This document shows, one piece after another, positions 42,069 through 51,243 of a stretch of 64,000 bases of DNA; the first letter of the stretch is position 1; every line of letters begins with the position of its first letter. Made by a program: the position numbers and the translations under genes. The notes beneath the pieces were generated by a model, which had not been told where the DNA came from, searched no databases, and saw only the letters and a program-made list of their open reading frames with translations. The stretch is from NCBI GenBank assembly GCA_018223385.1, contig JAGTTR010000003.1:98473-162472 (forward strand). The letters run 5' to 3'. This DNA is from Oscillospiraceae bacterium Marseille-Q3528 (GTDB lineage Bacteria; Bacillota; Clostridia; Lachnospirales; Lachnospiraceae).

Positions 42069-42750
42069 AATTTTGATTGTAGAGGATGAGGAGAGCATCG
42101 CAGATCTGGAGAAGGACTATCTGGAACTCAGCGGTTTTGAGGTGGCCATCTGCAACAACGGCGATGACGGCCTGAAAGCGGCGCTGGAGAAGGACTATGA
42201 CCTGCTGATCCTGGATCTGATGCTTCCCGGCACGGATGGTTTTGAGATCTGTAAACGGGTGCGGGAAGTGAAAAATATGCCCATCATCATGGTTTCGGCC
42301 AAGAAGGATGACATTGATAAAATCCGGGGCTTAGGTCTTGGCGCGGATGATTATATGACAAAACCGTTCAGTCCCAGTGAGCTGGTGGCCCGGGTAAAGG
42401 CACATCTGTCTCGGTATGAACGGCTCATCGGCAGCAACGCCCAGGAAAACGACATCATTGAGATTCGGGGCATCAAGATCGACAAGACCGCCCGCCGGGT
42501 GTGGGTCAACGGCGAGGAGAAGAACTTCACCACCAAGGAATTCGATCTGCTTACCTTCCTGGCCCAGAATCCGAACCACGTATTCACCAAGGAAGAGCTG
42601 TTTAAGAAAATCTGGGACATGGATTCCATCGGCGACATCGCCACGGTGACCGTGCATATCAAGAAAATCCGTGAAAAGATCGAGTTCAATACGGCAAAAC
42701 CCCAGTACATCGAGACGATCTGGGGCGTCGGCTACCGGTTTAAGGTATGA
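42061..42750 (+). CDS. OmpR-family response regulator
   Basis: The 229-residue protein has a receiver domain (ILIVEDEESIADLEKDYLEL; phospho-acceptor in LLILDLMLPGTDGFE; MVSAKK and MTKPFSPSE) and a winged-helix DNA-binding domain (FTTKEFDLLTFLAQNPNHVFTKEELFKKIWD, GVGYRFKV). It overlaps the kinase gene by 8 bases and the pseudouridine synthase gene by 4 (ATGA), so all three are one translational unit. The regulated genes are not evident. Confidence 0.93.
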   Translation: MSKILIVEDEESIADLEKDYLELSGFEVAICNNGDDGLKAALEKDYDLLILDLMLPGTDGFEICKRVREVKNMPIIMVSAKKDDIDKIRGLGLGADDYMTKPFSPSELVARVKAHLSRYERLIGSNAQENDIIEIRGIKIDKTARRVWVNGEEKNFTTKEFDLLTFLAQNPNHVFTKEELFKKIWDMDSIGDIATVTVHIKKIREKIEFNTAKPQYIETIWGVGYRFKV

Positions 42751-43604
42751 TGCGGCCACTCATGTATCGCGGGAAAAATCTGCTGCTGTATGCGGATGAC
42801 GCCATTGTCGTGGTGTACAAGCCCGCCGGTCTGGCCGTTCAGACAAAGAAAATGGGAGAAAAAGATCTGGAAAGCCTGCTGCGTACCTGGCAGGCAGGAC
42901 AGGGCGCAGGCACGTACATCGGTGTGGTGCATCGGCTGGATCAGCCGGTGGAGGGCGTCATGGTGCTGGCCCGGACAAAAGAGGCTGCGGCAGTTTTGAG
43001 TGCCCAGGCAGCAGGCACCGATATGCAGAAAACCTACGTGGCTGTCACCCGGGGCGTATTGCCGAAAGCCAAAGGACAGCTGACGGATTTTCTGCTGCGG
43101 GATGGCAAGACCAACACCTCCCGGGTGGTGGACAGAAAGACAACCGGAGCGAAGAAAGCTTCGCTGGATTACAGGATACTGTCGGTACAGACAACGGAAG
43201 CGAAACAGTCTTTGGTGGAAATCCATCTGCATACCGGCCGCCACCATCAGATCCGGGTACAGTTTGCCCACGCGGGAACGTCCCTTGTGGGGGATAATAA
43301 ATACGGCAGTATGTCGAATGCGGTACAGGAAGCGGGGAATGGCAGTGTCTGTGCATCATCTCAAGTTGTCGAGAATGCGACAGAAAATCTGACGATTGCT
43401 CCCGGACGGCGGCGCGGTGTTTTGAAAGACACGCCCGCTCTCTGCGCCTGTTCCCTGACCTTCACTCATCCGGTGACGGGGCAGCGCATGTGCGTTTCCT
43501 GTCGGCCGAACAATCCGGCTTTTGCGGCGTTTGGGGTTGACAAACTGCCTGAACCGGGCATAAAATATCTAATATCATGTGATACAGGCAGTGAAGAGGA
43601 ATAG
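42747..43604 (+). CDS. RluA-family pseudouridine synthase
   Basis: The 285-residue protein has the RluA core: IVVVYKPAGLAVQTKK, GVVHRLDQPVEGVMVLARTKEAA (the catalytic Asp in HRLDQP), TGRHHQIRVQFAHAG and SLVGDNKYG. It isomerises uridine in rRNA or tRNA; no S4 domain is present. It starts by overlapping the response regulator stop (ATGATG at 42747-42752). Between DNKYG and the end there is an unusual stretch (about 190-230, NAVQEAGNGSVCASSQVVEN...) of low complexity, like the inserts in neighbouring proteins. Target position unknown. Confidence 0.9.
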   Translation: MMRPLMYRGKNLLLYADDAIVVVYKPAGLAVQTKKMGEKDLESLLRTWQAGQGAGTYIGVVHRLDQPVEGVMVLARTKEAAAVLSAQAAGTDMQKTYVAVTRGVLPKAKGQLTDFLLRDGKTNTSRVVDRKTTGAKKASLDYRILSVQTTEAKQSLVEIHLHTGRHHQIRVQFAHAGTSLVGDNKYGSMSNAVQEAGNGSVCASSQVVENATENLTIAPGRRRGVLKDTPALCACSLTFTHPVTGQRMCVSCRPNNPAFAAFGVDKLPEPGIKYLISCDTGSEEE

Positions 43605-43611
43605 TACAGAA

Positions 43612-43821
43612 AACGGCACGCCACAGAGAGGAAACGGCAGGTGAAAGTTTCCGCGGAAGCCATCTGGAACCGGCCTTGGAGCCCCGCAGAAGATGCGGCG
43701 CAGTTCAGCGTTACGGGCATAAAGTGAACATCAGACCAGAACTTGTGGGGATGTTAACGAGGGTGGTACCGCCGGCGCAGCCGGTCCCTTACCGGGTATC
43801 AGCTCGTTGACGTCCTTTTTG
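43612..43821 (+). ncRNA. T-box leader of proS
   Basis: A stem I region begins near 43621 (GAGGAAACGGCAGGTGAAAG and the distal GATGCGGCGCAG part). The T-box core AACGAGGGTGGTACCGC lies at 43757-43773, followed by the terminator GTTAACGAG (43753-43761)/CTCGTTGAC (43803-43811) and GTCCTTTTT. Uncharged tRNA-Pro would favour the antiterminator. The specifier codon was not fixed; GAACCGG at about 43667 is a candidate place. Confidence 0.9.
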
Positions 43822-44026
43822 TATGATAGGAATTGTATCCTAATTATACAAAAACATTCCGCGAGTATGCAAAATGCTGGTGGCGCTTGTTATGCACCGA
43901 CCGAAGTGGAACGTAGACACACTGCAGCGGTAGAGGGCTGTGTCGCAAAACGCAGATATCATAGTCTGATGGTTAAAACTTTTGTAGAACACTCATAGAA
44001 GAGAATAAAAATAAAGGAGTAAAGAC

Positions 44027-45460
44027 ATGGCAAAGGATAAGAAATTAGTAGAAGCGATCACATCCATGGATGTGGATTTCGCACAGTGGTATACGGACGT
44101 GGTAAAGAAGGCCGAGCTGACCGATTATTCCAGCGTAAAAGGCTGCATGATCATCAAACCCGCCGGTTATGCCATCTGGGAAAATATTCAGAAGGAGCTG
44201 GACCGTCGGTTCAAGGAGACAGGGGTAGAGAATGTATACATGCCCATGTTCATCCCGGAGAGCCTGCTGGAAAAAGAGAAGGATCACGTAGAAGGTTTTG
44301 CACCGGAGGTTGCCTGGGTGACCAAGGGCGGCCTGGAGGATCTGCAGGAGCGCCTGTGTGTCCGTCCGACTTCTGAGACGCTGTTCTGTGATTTTTACAA
44401 AAATCTCATCCAGTCCTACCGTGACCTGCCGAAGGTATACAACCAGTGGTGTTCCGTTGTTCGCTGGGAGAAGACCACCCGTCCGTTCCTGCGTTCCAGA
44501 GAGTTCCTGTGGCAGGAGGGCCATACCGCTCACGCAACCGCAGAGGAAGCAGAGGCAAGAACCATCCAGATGCTGAACCTGTACGCAGATTTCTGTGAGG
44601 AAGTGCTGGCGATCCCGGTGATCCGCGGCCAGAAGACCGAGAAGGAGAAATTCGCAGGCGCAGAGGCAACTTACACCATCGAGTCCCTGATGCATGACGG
44701 CAAGGCACTGCAGTCTGGTACCAGCCACAATTTCGGCGACGGCTTTGCAAAAGCCTTCGGCATCCAGTACACCGACAAGGACAACAAATTACAGTATGTG
44801 CACCAGACATCCTGGGGCATGACCACCCGTATGATCGGCGCCATCATCATGGTACACGGCGACAACAGCGGCCTTGTGCTGCCACCTCGCATCGCACCGA
44901 CCCAGGTCATGATCATCCCGATCCAGCAGCGCAAAGAGGGCGTTCTGGAGAAGGCACAGGAGCTGAAAGCCATGCTTTCCAACTATCGCGTCAAAGTAGA
45001 CGACACCGACAAGAGCCCCGGCTGGAAGTTCAGTGAGCAGGAGATGCGCGGCATCCCGCTTCGTGTGGAGATCGGCCCGAAGGATATTGAGGCAGGCCAG
45101 GCAGTCATTGTTCGCCGTGACAATGGAGAGAAGTGCGTGGTTGCCCTCACCGAGCTCAATGCGAAGGTGGGCGAGCTGTTAGAGCAGATGCAGAAGGATA
45201 TGCTGGAGCGCGCAAGAGCACACAGAGACAATCACACCTACACAGCAACGACTTATGAAGAGTTCAAGGATACCATCGAGAACCGTCCGGGCTTTGTGAA
45301 AGCCATGTGGTGCGGCAATCAGGCCTGCGAGGACAAGATCAAGGAAGATACCACAGCAACCTCCCGCTGCATGCCGTTTGCACAGGAGAAGCTTTCCGAC
45401 AAGTGCGTATGCTGCGGCCGTCCCGCCAAGACCATGGTATACTGGGGCAAGGCATACTAA
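44027..45460 (+). CDS. proS: Proline--tRNA ligase (archaeal/eukaryal-like type)
   Basis: The 477-residue enzyme is the short ProRS without the YbaK-like editing insertion found in the long bacterial form. Class II motifs are visible: [64 protein letters not shown], and the C-terminal zinc domain with CGNQACEDK...SRCMPF...[18 protein letters not shown]. Such enzymes often rely on a free-standing editing protein. AAAGGAGTAAAGAC precedes the ATG. Expression is under a T-box leader, with about 200 bases of further spacer between the leader terminator and the start. cca follows after 25 bases. Confidence 0.97.
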   Translation: MAKDKKLVEAITSMDVDFAQWYTDVVKKAELTDYSSVKGCMIIKPAGYAIWENIQKELDRRFKETGVENVYMPMFIPESLLEKEKDHVEGFAPEVAWVTKGGLEDLQERLCVRPTSETLFCDFYKNLIQSYRDLPKVYNQWCSVVRWEKTTRPFLRSREFLWQEGHTAHATAEEAEARTIQMLNLYADFCEEVLAIPVIRGQKTEKEKFAGAEATYTIESLMHDGKALQSGTSHNFGDGFAKAFGIQYTDKDNKLQYVHQTSWGMTTRMIGAIIMVHGDNSGLVLPPRIAPTQVMIIPIQQRKEGVLEKAQELKAMLSNYRVKVDDTDKSPGWKFSEQEMRGIPLRVEIGPKDIEAGQAVIVRRDNGEKCVVALTELNAKVGELLEQMQKDMLERARAHRDNHTYTATTYEEFKDTIENRPGFVKAMWCGNQACEDKIKEDTTATSRCMPFAQEKLSDKCVCCGRPAKTMVYWGKAY

Positions 45461-45485
45461 TTATTTTTTATGAGGAGGCGTCAGG

Positions 45486-46823
45486 ATGCGGATGGAACTG
45501 CCGGAGCACGTGAAAACCATTATACAGAAGCTGGAATCCCACGGCTATGAAGCCTACGCGGTGGGTGGCTGTGTGCGGGACACGCTGCTGGGCCGTACCC
45601 CGGGAGACTGGGACATCACCACATCTGCGGCGCCCCAGCAGGTCAAAGCCATTTTCCGCAAAACGGTGGACACCGGCATCCAGCACGGTACGGTGACGGT
45701 GATCCTGGATCATGTGGGCTACGAGGTGACCACCTACCGGATCGACGGGGACTACGCGGACAGCCGCCACCCGTCAGAGGTGACCTTCACCTCCAATTTG
45801 GAAGAAGACCTGAAACGCCGGGATTTTACCATCAATGCCATGGCATATAATGAGAAAACCGGTTTAAAGGACTGCTTCGGCGGCTATGAGGATCTGCAGA
45901 AGGGCATCATCCGCTGCGTGGGTGACCCGAAGGAGCGGTTTGGCGAGGATGCCCTGCGGATGCTGCGGGCGGTGCGCTTTTCGGCCCAGCTGGGATTTTC
46001 CATTGAGGAAAATACGAGACAGGCGGTGCGGCTGCTGGCAGGCAACCTGCGCCAGATCAGTGCGGAGCGGATCCAGACGGAGCTGGTGAAGCTGCTGCTG
46101 TCTGCCCATCCGGACACCCTGCGGACTGCCTGGGAGCTGGACATCACGGCGGTGATCCTGCCGGAATTTGATGCCATGATGGACACCGAACAGCACAATC
46201 CCCACCACTGTTTCACCGTGGGCGAGCATACGCTGAAAGCGCTGACCTGCGTACCGGCTGACCGGTATCTGCGGCTGGGCATGCTGTTTCATGATTTTGG
46301 GAAACCACTGTGCCTGTCCACGGACGCCAAGGGAATCGATCATTTTTACGGCCATCCAAAGGAAAGTGCCCGGCTGGCATCGGAGATCCTGCACCGGCTG
46401 AAATTCGACAACGACACCATTTCCCATGTGACGCGGATCGTGCGGTGGCATGATCTGGATCTGGGCGACACCCCTGCGGAAGTGCGCCAGGCAGTACACC
46501 TGGTGGGCGAGGACATTTATCCCCTGCTGTTTCCGGTGAAACAGGCGGACATGGACGCCCAGAGCACGTACCAGCGGGAAGAAAAACAGGCTTCCCTGGA
46601 CCGGAGCCGCCGGATTTATGAGGAAGTGCTGGCAGCGGGTGACTGCCTGTCCCTGAAAACACTGGCCGTCGGCGGCAGGGATCTCATTGCGGCGGGCATC
46701 CGTCCTGGCCCCCGGATCGGCGATATCCTGGAAAAACTGCTGGCGGACGTGCTGGTGCACCCGGCGCACAATACCCGGGAATATCTGCTGTCCCGGCTTC
46801 CTGCAAAAACCGAAGAGCTGTAA
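45486..46823 (+). CDS. cca: CCA tRNA nucleotidyltransferase with HD domain
   Basis: The protein adds or repairs the CCA end of tRNAs. Its 445 residues begin with the class II nucleotidyltransferase head (YAVGGCVRDTLLGRTPGDWDITTSA, with the catalytic DxD), the RRDFTINAMAYN and GEDALRMLRAVRFSAQLGF motifs, and an HD-type region (TVGEHTLKAL, GMLFHDFGKPLC, HVTRIVRWHDLDLG). Since the tRNAs seen here do not encode CCA, the gene is needed. TGAGGAGGCGTCAGG precedes the start, and ATG at codon 3 is also possible. It is 25 bases after proS. Confidence 0.94.
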   Translation: MRMELPEHVKTIIQKLESHGYEAYAVGGCVRDTLLGRTPGDWDITTSAAPQQVKAIFRKTVDTGIQHGTVTVILDHVGYEVTTYRIDGDYADSRHPSEVTFTSNLEEDLKRRDFTINAMAYNEKTGLKDCFGGYEDLQKGIIRCVGDPKERFGEDALRMLRAVRFSAQLGFSIEENTRQAVRLLAGNLRQISAERIQTELVKLLLSAHPDTLRTAWELDITAVILPEFDAMMDTEQHNPHHCFTVGEHTLKALTCVPADRYLRLGMLFHDFGKPLCLSTDAKGIDHFYGHPKESARLASEILHRLKFDNDTISHVTRIVRWHDLDLGDTPAEVRQAVHLVGEDIYPLLFPVKQADMDAQSTYQREEKQASLDRSRRIYEEVLAAGDCLSLKTLAVGGRDLIAAGIRPGPRIGDILEKLLADVLVHPAHNTREYLLSRLPAKTEEL

Positions 46824-46831
46824 TCATACTT

Positions 46832-46887
46832 CCCCCCACAGTCTCATAAGATGAAAAGAACATCAAGAGATTGCGGGGGGATTTTGC
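46832..46887 (+). promoter_or_regulatory. Hairpin overlapping the ribosome site of the CotS-like gene
   Basis: CCCCCC (46832-46837) with CAGTCTC (46839-46845) pairs with GAGATTG (46867-46873) and GGGGGG (46875-46880), with one wobble pair and an A-C mismatch; ATTTT follows. The G-run is spaced 7 bases from the GTG start and so is both hairpin arm and ribosome site. Confidence 0.6.
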
Positions 46888-47871
46888 GTGGAAGATACGA
46901 AAACAGAGGTGCTGGAGCAGTATGATTTTCAGGTAAATAACAGCTATCGCGGGCGGGACGCGCGGATTCTGGACACAGATCAGGGGCTTTTATCGTTGCG
47001 GGAATACAGCGGCTCCCAGCGGAAGCTGCAATTTCAGGACAGCCTGCTGGAGCATCTGCGCGGGGAAGGGTTTCTGGCGGATTTTATTGTAAAAAATAAA
47101 GAGGGCGGCCTCACATCGAAGGATCGGGAGGAGCGTCCCTTCGTGGTGCGTGTCTGGTATGAGGGAAAAGAATGCAGCCTGCGGGAGGAAGCCCAGGTGA
47201 AAAAAGCGGTGGAATGCCTGGCCCGGCTGCACCGGTGCTGCCGGGGCATCGCACTGCCGGAGGGGGTGGAGGCGGCGGATTTTGTGCAGGACGTTTCCGG
47301 CATTCTGGAGCGGCACAACCGGGAAATGCGAAAAACTCGCTCTTATGTGCGGAGCCGCCGGGGAAAGACCGACTTTGAGGCCGCTTTTTTGCAGTGTTAT
47401 CCGGAATTTTATGAAAAAGGCGCCCGGGCGGCGGAGGCGCTGGCTCAGTCTGCCTACGGAAATCTGTACGCCCGGGCGGTGCAGGAGGGGCGGGTGTGCC
47501 ATGGCAGCTTTCATCAGCACAACGTGCTTTTTTCGGGAGGAAAAACGGTGCTCCTGCAGTTTGACCGCTGCCATGTGGGCGTGCAGCTGTCGGATCTGTA
47601 TGATTTTATGCGAAAAGTCATGGAAAAATGGGACTGGAATCCGCGGATCGGCCTGCAGATCATGAGCTGGTACGATGGGGTGCTCCCCCTGTCCGACGAC
47701 GAGCGGGAATATGTGCGCCTGCGGCTCTCCTACCCGGAGAAATTCTGGAAGATCACCAATCATTACTACAACAGCCGGAAATCCTGGATCCCCGACCGGA
47801 CGAAGGAGAAGCTGGACATTCTCATCCGGCAGGAAAAGAAAAAAGAGGATTTCCTGAGACGAATGGATTAG
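46888..47871 (+). CDS. CotS-like spore coat protein (kinase fold, degenerate)
   Basis: The 327-residue protein follows the CotS/YsxE/YutH fold, an aminoglycoside-phosphotransferase-like kinase found in the spore coat. VKKAVECLARLHRCCRG and VCHGSFHQHNVLFSGGKTVLLQFDRCHVGVQLSDLYDFMRK are the best match to the catalytic-loop region. The expected HGDxxxxN is HGSFHQHN, with the catalytic Asp replaced by Ser, while the later Asp in LQFD remains. It is therefore likely a structural or scaffold protein. The start is GTG at 46888, with GGGGGGA 7 bases upstream inside a hairpin. It follows cca after 64 bases but is probably a separate mother-cell transcript. Confidence 0.78.
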   Translation: MEDTKTEVLEQYDFQVNNSYRGRDARILDTDQGLLSLREYSGSQRKLQFQDSLLEHLRGEGFLADFIVKNKEGGLTSKDREERPFVVRVWYEGKECSLREEAQVKKAVECLARLHRCCRGIALPEGVEAADFVQDVSGILERHNREMRKTRSYVRSRRGKTDFEAAFLQCYPEFYEKGARAAEALAQSAYGNLYARAVQEGRVCHGSFHQHNVLFSGGKTVLLQFDRCHVGVQLSDLYDFMRKVMEKWDWNPRIGLQIMSWYDGVLPLSDDEREYVRLRLSYPEKFWKITNHYYNSRKSWIPDRTKEKLDILIRQEKKKEDFLRRMD

Positions 47872-48104
47872 ATATCATGATAACTCGAAAACCGGATGAA
47901 ACGCCACAGGCCGTTTTTTAGTAGATGGGGTGAATCTTTGATGGGAATAACAGCTTACCATTGAGAAAATTTGTCGAAAGTGTTTTGTCTGTCGGTGAAT
48001 TTTTATGAAAGCGTAAGTTCCTTTTTTTACAGGAGTATAGTATAATAAACCTATCAAAAAGGTGAACCGCAGAACTGGTGCACGATTACAGGGAGGTAAT
48101 ACCA

Positions 48105-49844
48105 ATGGACTACAGACAGGCATACAACGACTGGCTTGAGAACCCTTATTTTGATGAGGCGACGAAGGAGGAGCTTCGCTCCATTGCCAATGATGATAAC
48201 GAGATCCGCGAGCGTTTTTACACAGATCTGGAATTCGGAACCGCAGGACTGCGGGGCGTGATCGGTGCAGGAACGAACCGCATGAACATTTATACCGTAC
48301 GCAAGACGACCCAGGGACTGGCGAACTACATCTGCGCAGTGAACGGACAGGAGCGCGGTGTGGCCATCGCTTTTGATTCCAGAAGAATGTCTCCGGAATT
48401 TGCAGACGAGGCGGCGCTTTGTCTGGCGGCCAACGGCATCCGGGCGTATGTGTTTGAATCTCTGCGCCCCACACCGGAGCTTTCCTACGCCGTGCGTAAG
48501 CTGCACTGCATCGCAGGCATCAACATCACCGCCAGCCACAACCCGCCGGAATACAACGGCTATAAAGTGTACTGGGAGGACGGCGCACAGATCACCCCGC
48601 CCCACGACACCGGCATTATGGCAGAGGTACGCGCGGTGGCAGATTATAACCAGGTGAAAACCATGGACAAGGCTGCGGCAAAGGCGGCCGGTCTGTATCA
48701 GAACATCGGCAGCGACATCGATGATCCGTACATCGCAGAGCTGAAAAGCCAGGTGATCCATCAGGATGCCATCGATGCGGCGCAGAAAGATATCCGCATT
48801 GTATACACACCCCTTCACGGCACCGGCAACATCCCGGCACGCAGAGTGCTGCGGGAGATCGGCTTCGAGCACGTGTACGTGGTGCCGGAGCAGGAGCTGC
48901 CGGACGGCGAGTTCCCGACGGTGAGCTATCCGAACCCGGAGGCCGCAGAGGCATTTACGCTGGGACTGAAGCTGGCAAAGGAAGTGGACGCCGATCTGGT
49001 GCTGGCTACCGATCCCGATGCGGACAGGCTGGGTGTCTACGTGAAGGATGCGAAAACCGGTGAATATCATGCCCTCACCGGAAATATGTCCGGCTGTCTG
49101 CTGGCAGATTATGAGATCGGCCAGAGAAAAGAGATGGCAGGCGGCAAGCTTCCTGCGGACGGGGCCCTGGTGAAGAGTATCGTGACGACCAACATGGCAG
49201 ATGCCATTGCGAAGGCTTACGGCATCCGGCTCATCGAGGTACTCACCGGCTTCAAATACATCGGTCAGAAGATTCTGGAATTTGAGACAACGGGCAAGGG
49301 TACTTACCTGTTTGGCCTGGAGGAGAGCTACGGTTGTCTCATCGGCACCCATGCCAGAGATAAGGATGCCATCGTGGCAACTATGGCGCTGGCGGAGGCT
49401 GCCGCTTACTACAAGACCAAGGGCATGACCCTCTGGGATGCCATGCTTTCTCTCTATGAAAAATATGGCTATTATAAGGATGCCATCAAATCCATTGAGC
49501 TGAAAGGCATGGAAGGACTGGCGAAGATCAAGGAAATTCTGGAGACGCTGCGTCAGGAATCCCCGAAGAAGATCGGCAGCTGGACCGTACAGGCAGTCCG
49601 GGATTACCGGGAGGATACGGTGACCGATCTGGCTACCGGAGAGGTACATCCCACGGGGCTTCCCACATCCAACGTGCTGTACTACGAGCTGGATCAGGAT
49701 GCATGGTTATGCGTCCGGCCTTCCGGCACCGAGCCGAAGGTGAAGTTCTACTACGGCGTGAAGGGTGCTTCTCTGGCAGAGGCAGATAAATTATCTGAGG
49801 AAATGGGAGAAGCAGTACTTGCAATGATCAACAAAATGCTTTAG
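48105..49844 (+). CDS. pgcA: Phospho-sugar mutase (phosphoglucomutase/phosphomannomutase)
   Basis: The 579-residue enzyme of the alpha-D-phosphohexomutase family shows the phosphoserine loop ITASHNPPEYNGYKVYW, the metal-binding loop ATDPDADRLGVYV, the sugar loop FGLEESYGCLIG and the phosphate-binding loop CVRPSGTEPKVKFYY. Family and length match PgcA of Bacillus (alpha-phosphoglucomutase), linking glycolysis to cell-surface glucolipid or UDP-glucose. The ATG at 48105 has GGGAGGTAATACC ahead; the upstream in-frame ATG at 48078 does not. It is single and ends in a terminator. Confidence 0.93.
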   Translation: MDYRQAYNDWLENPYFDEATKEELRSIANDDNEIRERFYTDLEFGTAGLRGVIGAGTNRMNIYTVRKTTQGLANYICAVNGQERGVAIAFDSRRMSPEFADEAALCLAANGIRAYVFESLRPTPELSYAVRKLHCIAGINITASHNPPEYNGYKVYWEDGAQITPPHDTGIMAEVRAVADYNQVKTMDKAAAKAAGLYQNIGSDIDDPYIAELKSQVIHQDAIDAAQKDIRIVYTPLHGTGNIPARRVLREIGFEHVYVVPEQELPDGEFPTVSYPNPEAAEAFTLGLKLAKEVDADLVLATDPDADRLGVYVKDAKTGEYHALTGNMSGCLLADYEIGQRKEMAGGKLPADGALVKSIVTTNMADAIAKAYGIRLIEVLTGFKYIGQKILEFETTGKGTYLFGLEESYGCLIGTHARDKDAIVATMALAEAAAYYKTKGMTLWDAMLSLYEKYGYYKDAIKSIELKGMEGLAKIKEILETLRQESPKKIGSWTVQAVRDYREDTVTDLATGEVHPTGLPTSNVLYYELDQDAWLCVRPSGTEPKVKFYYGVKGASLAEADKLSEEMGEAVLAMINKML

Positions 49845-49852
49845 AATGAGGA

Positions 49853-49888
49853 ACGGGACTTTTGCGAAACGTGCAGAAGTCCCGTTTT
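49853..49888 (+). terminator. Terminator of the phospho-sugar mutase gene
   Basis: ACGGGACTT (49853-49861) and AAGTCCCGT (49877-49885) form a 9-bp perfect stem followed by TTTG. Confidence 0.75.
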
Positions 49889-49947
49889 GAACCTGAAAAC
49901 TGACGGAAAAGAAAGACAAGAAGAGAAAGAAACCGGAGGAAGAAAAA

Positions 49948-50874
49948 ATGCTGATGACCGTAGTTTTATTTGTGATCGGTCTTTTGTTGATCATGTTCGG
50001 CGGTGACCGTTTTGTGGATGCCGCCGTGGAAATTTCGAGAAAACTGGGCATTCCCCAGCTGGTGGTGGGTGCCACCATCGTCAGCCTGGGAACGACGCTG
50101 CCGGAGATACTGGTATCCACCACAGCAGCGCTGCAGGGATCCTCGGACATTGCAGCGGGCAATGCCTTTGGCTCCATCATCTGTAATACCGCTCTGATCG
50201 CTGCAGTGGGACAGCTGGTGCGGCCGACCAAAAATGCAGAGGCCAGGACCTTTCGCTGGCGGATCGTTTATTTTGTCCTGTTTGCCCTGTTTCTCATGGC
50301 GGACGCTGCGGTGAAGGGACGGTTTGGCAGAGTAACGGGCATCACCCTGCTGTTGGGCTTCGTGGTATATGCCCTCATCAGCATCCGTTCCGCGGAGGAA
50401 GAAGAACAGGAAGAGGGGATCAAACCGGACGGCGGCTTTGTGCGTCCGCTGGTGACCCTGGTGGTGTGTGCGGCGCTGTTGTTCGAGGGCGCCAACCTGC
50501 TGGTGGACAACGGCATTCTGCTGGCCCAGGCCCTCCATGTGCCGGAGCGGGTCATCGCTGTCACCTTCATTGCCCTGGGCACATCTCTGCCGGAGCTGGT
50601 AACCGCCATCAATGCCCTGATCAAGGGATATGAGGACGTATCCCTGGGCAACATCATCGGCGCCAACCTGCTGAACCTGCTGCTGGTCATCGGCATTCCC
50701 GCCGCCATCCGCGGCATCCCGGTGACACCCCAGGTGGCATCCCTGGATATTCCGCTGGGCATCGGGGTGATGCTGCTGCTGGCCGTGCCGATCCTGGTGA
50801 AAAAGAGAGGATACCGTTGGCAGGGGGCACTGCTGCTGGTGATCTATGGGGCGTATTGTGTTATTCAATTATAG
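49948..50874 (+). CDS. CaCA-family calcium/sodium antiporter
   Basis: The 308-residue membrane protein has two homologous halves of five helices each. The alpha-repeats that bind the cation are plain: GATIVSLGTTLPEILVSTTA with GNAFGSIICN in the first, and AVTFIALGTSLPELVTAINA with GNIIGANLLN in the second. A short acidic loop (EEEEQEEG, about 150-157) separates them. It is the YrbG-type exchanger; sodium, proton or potassium may be the counter-ion. CCGGAGGAAGAAAAA precedes the ATG. It is followed by a repeat-rich gap and then the hup promoter. Confidence 0.93.
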   Translation: MLMTVVLFVIGLLLIMFGGDRFVDAAVEISRKLGIPQLVVGATIVSLGTTLPEILVSTTAALQGSSDIAAGNAFGSIICNTALIAAVGQLVRPTKNAEARTFRWRIVYFVLFALFLMADAAVKGRFGRVTGITLLLGFVVYALISIRSAEEEEQEEGIKPDGGFVRPLVTLVVCAALLFEGANLLVDNGILLAQALHVPERVIAVTFIALGTSLPELVTAINALIKGYEDVSLGNIIGANLLNLLLVIGIPAAIRGIPVTPQVASLDIPLGIGVMLLLAVPILVKKRGYRWQGALLLVIYGAYCVIQL

Positions 50875-51110
50875 CACTCATTATATTCGTTTTCACATAA
50901 CTGGTCTTACATGCGAGCGGGGCGCAGTCAAGTTCAGTCGCGCCATTTGTAGCCGCCAGTCAGATAATTCAGCCGTGCCATTCGCAGAATCGCATCTGCG
51001 ATGCTTTCCGCTGCTTACGCAGCTGATTTCTGCTCATGATCTGGCACTCATCATATTCGTTTCCATAACTGGCCTGACATGCGAGCATGTCGCCCAGTTA
51101 CGCGAAACGA
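50875..51110 (+). repeat. Composite intergenic repeat, copy E with flanking direct repeats
   Basis: The gap between the antiporter and hup holds two direct repeats of about 50 bases (50877-50922 and 51042-51090; each has CACTCATnATATTCG, TAACTGGnCTnACATGCGAGC). Between them are a leader box TCAGTCGCGCCATTTG and a full hairpin-repeat copy: GTGCCATTCGCAGAATC, GCATC-tgc-GATGC (50992-51004), GCTGC-ttac-GCAGC (51010-51023), then TGCTCATGATC. No gene was seen in the gap. Confidence 0.7.
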
Positions 51111-51124
51111 ATAGCTGAATTATC

Positions 51125-51153
51125 TTGACAAATGCCCGTAAAACAGGTATAAA
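51125..51153 (+). promoter_or_regulatory. Promoter of hup
   Basis: TTGACA (51125-51130) and TATAAA (51148-51153) are 17 bases apart. The roughly 85-base leader contains AGGGTGC-gt-GCACCTT. Confidence 0.85.
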
Positions 51154-51243
51154 TAAGCATGTAGGTTTTAAGCATAATAAAAGCAGGGTGCGTGCACCTT
51201 CACTTTATTAGATAATTTGAGTATTTTTTAAGGAGGAATTACC

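Noticed and set aside
43660..43680. Assigning GAACCGG as the T-box specifier loop
   Set aside because: A proline codon can be read in more than one place and the stem I fold could not be fixed by eye; only the T-box class and its downstream gene are supported.
48054..49649. A 531-codon minus-strand frame over the phospho-sugar mutase
   Set aside because: Antisense shadow of a well-supported gene.
50875..51110. A short CRISPR-like array before hup
   Set aside because: There are only two direct repeats, they are long and imperfect, and the intervening sequence is itself a repeat found elsewhere; no cas genes.
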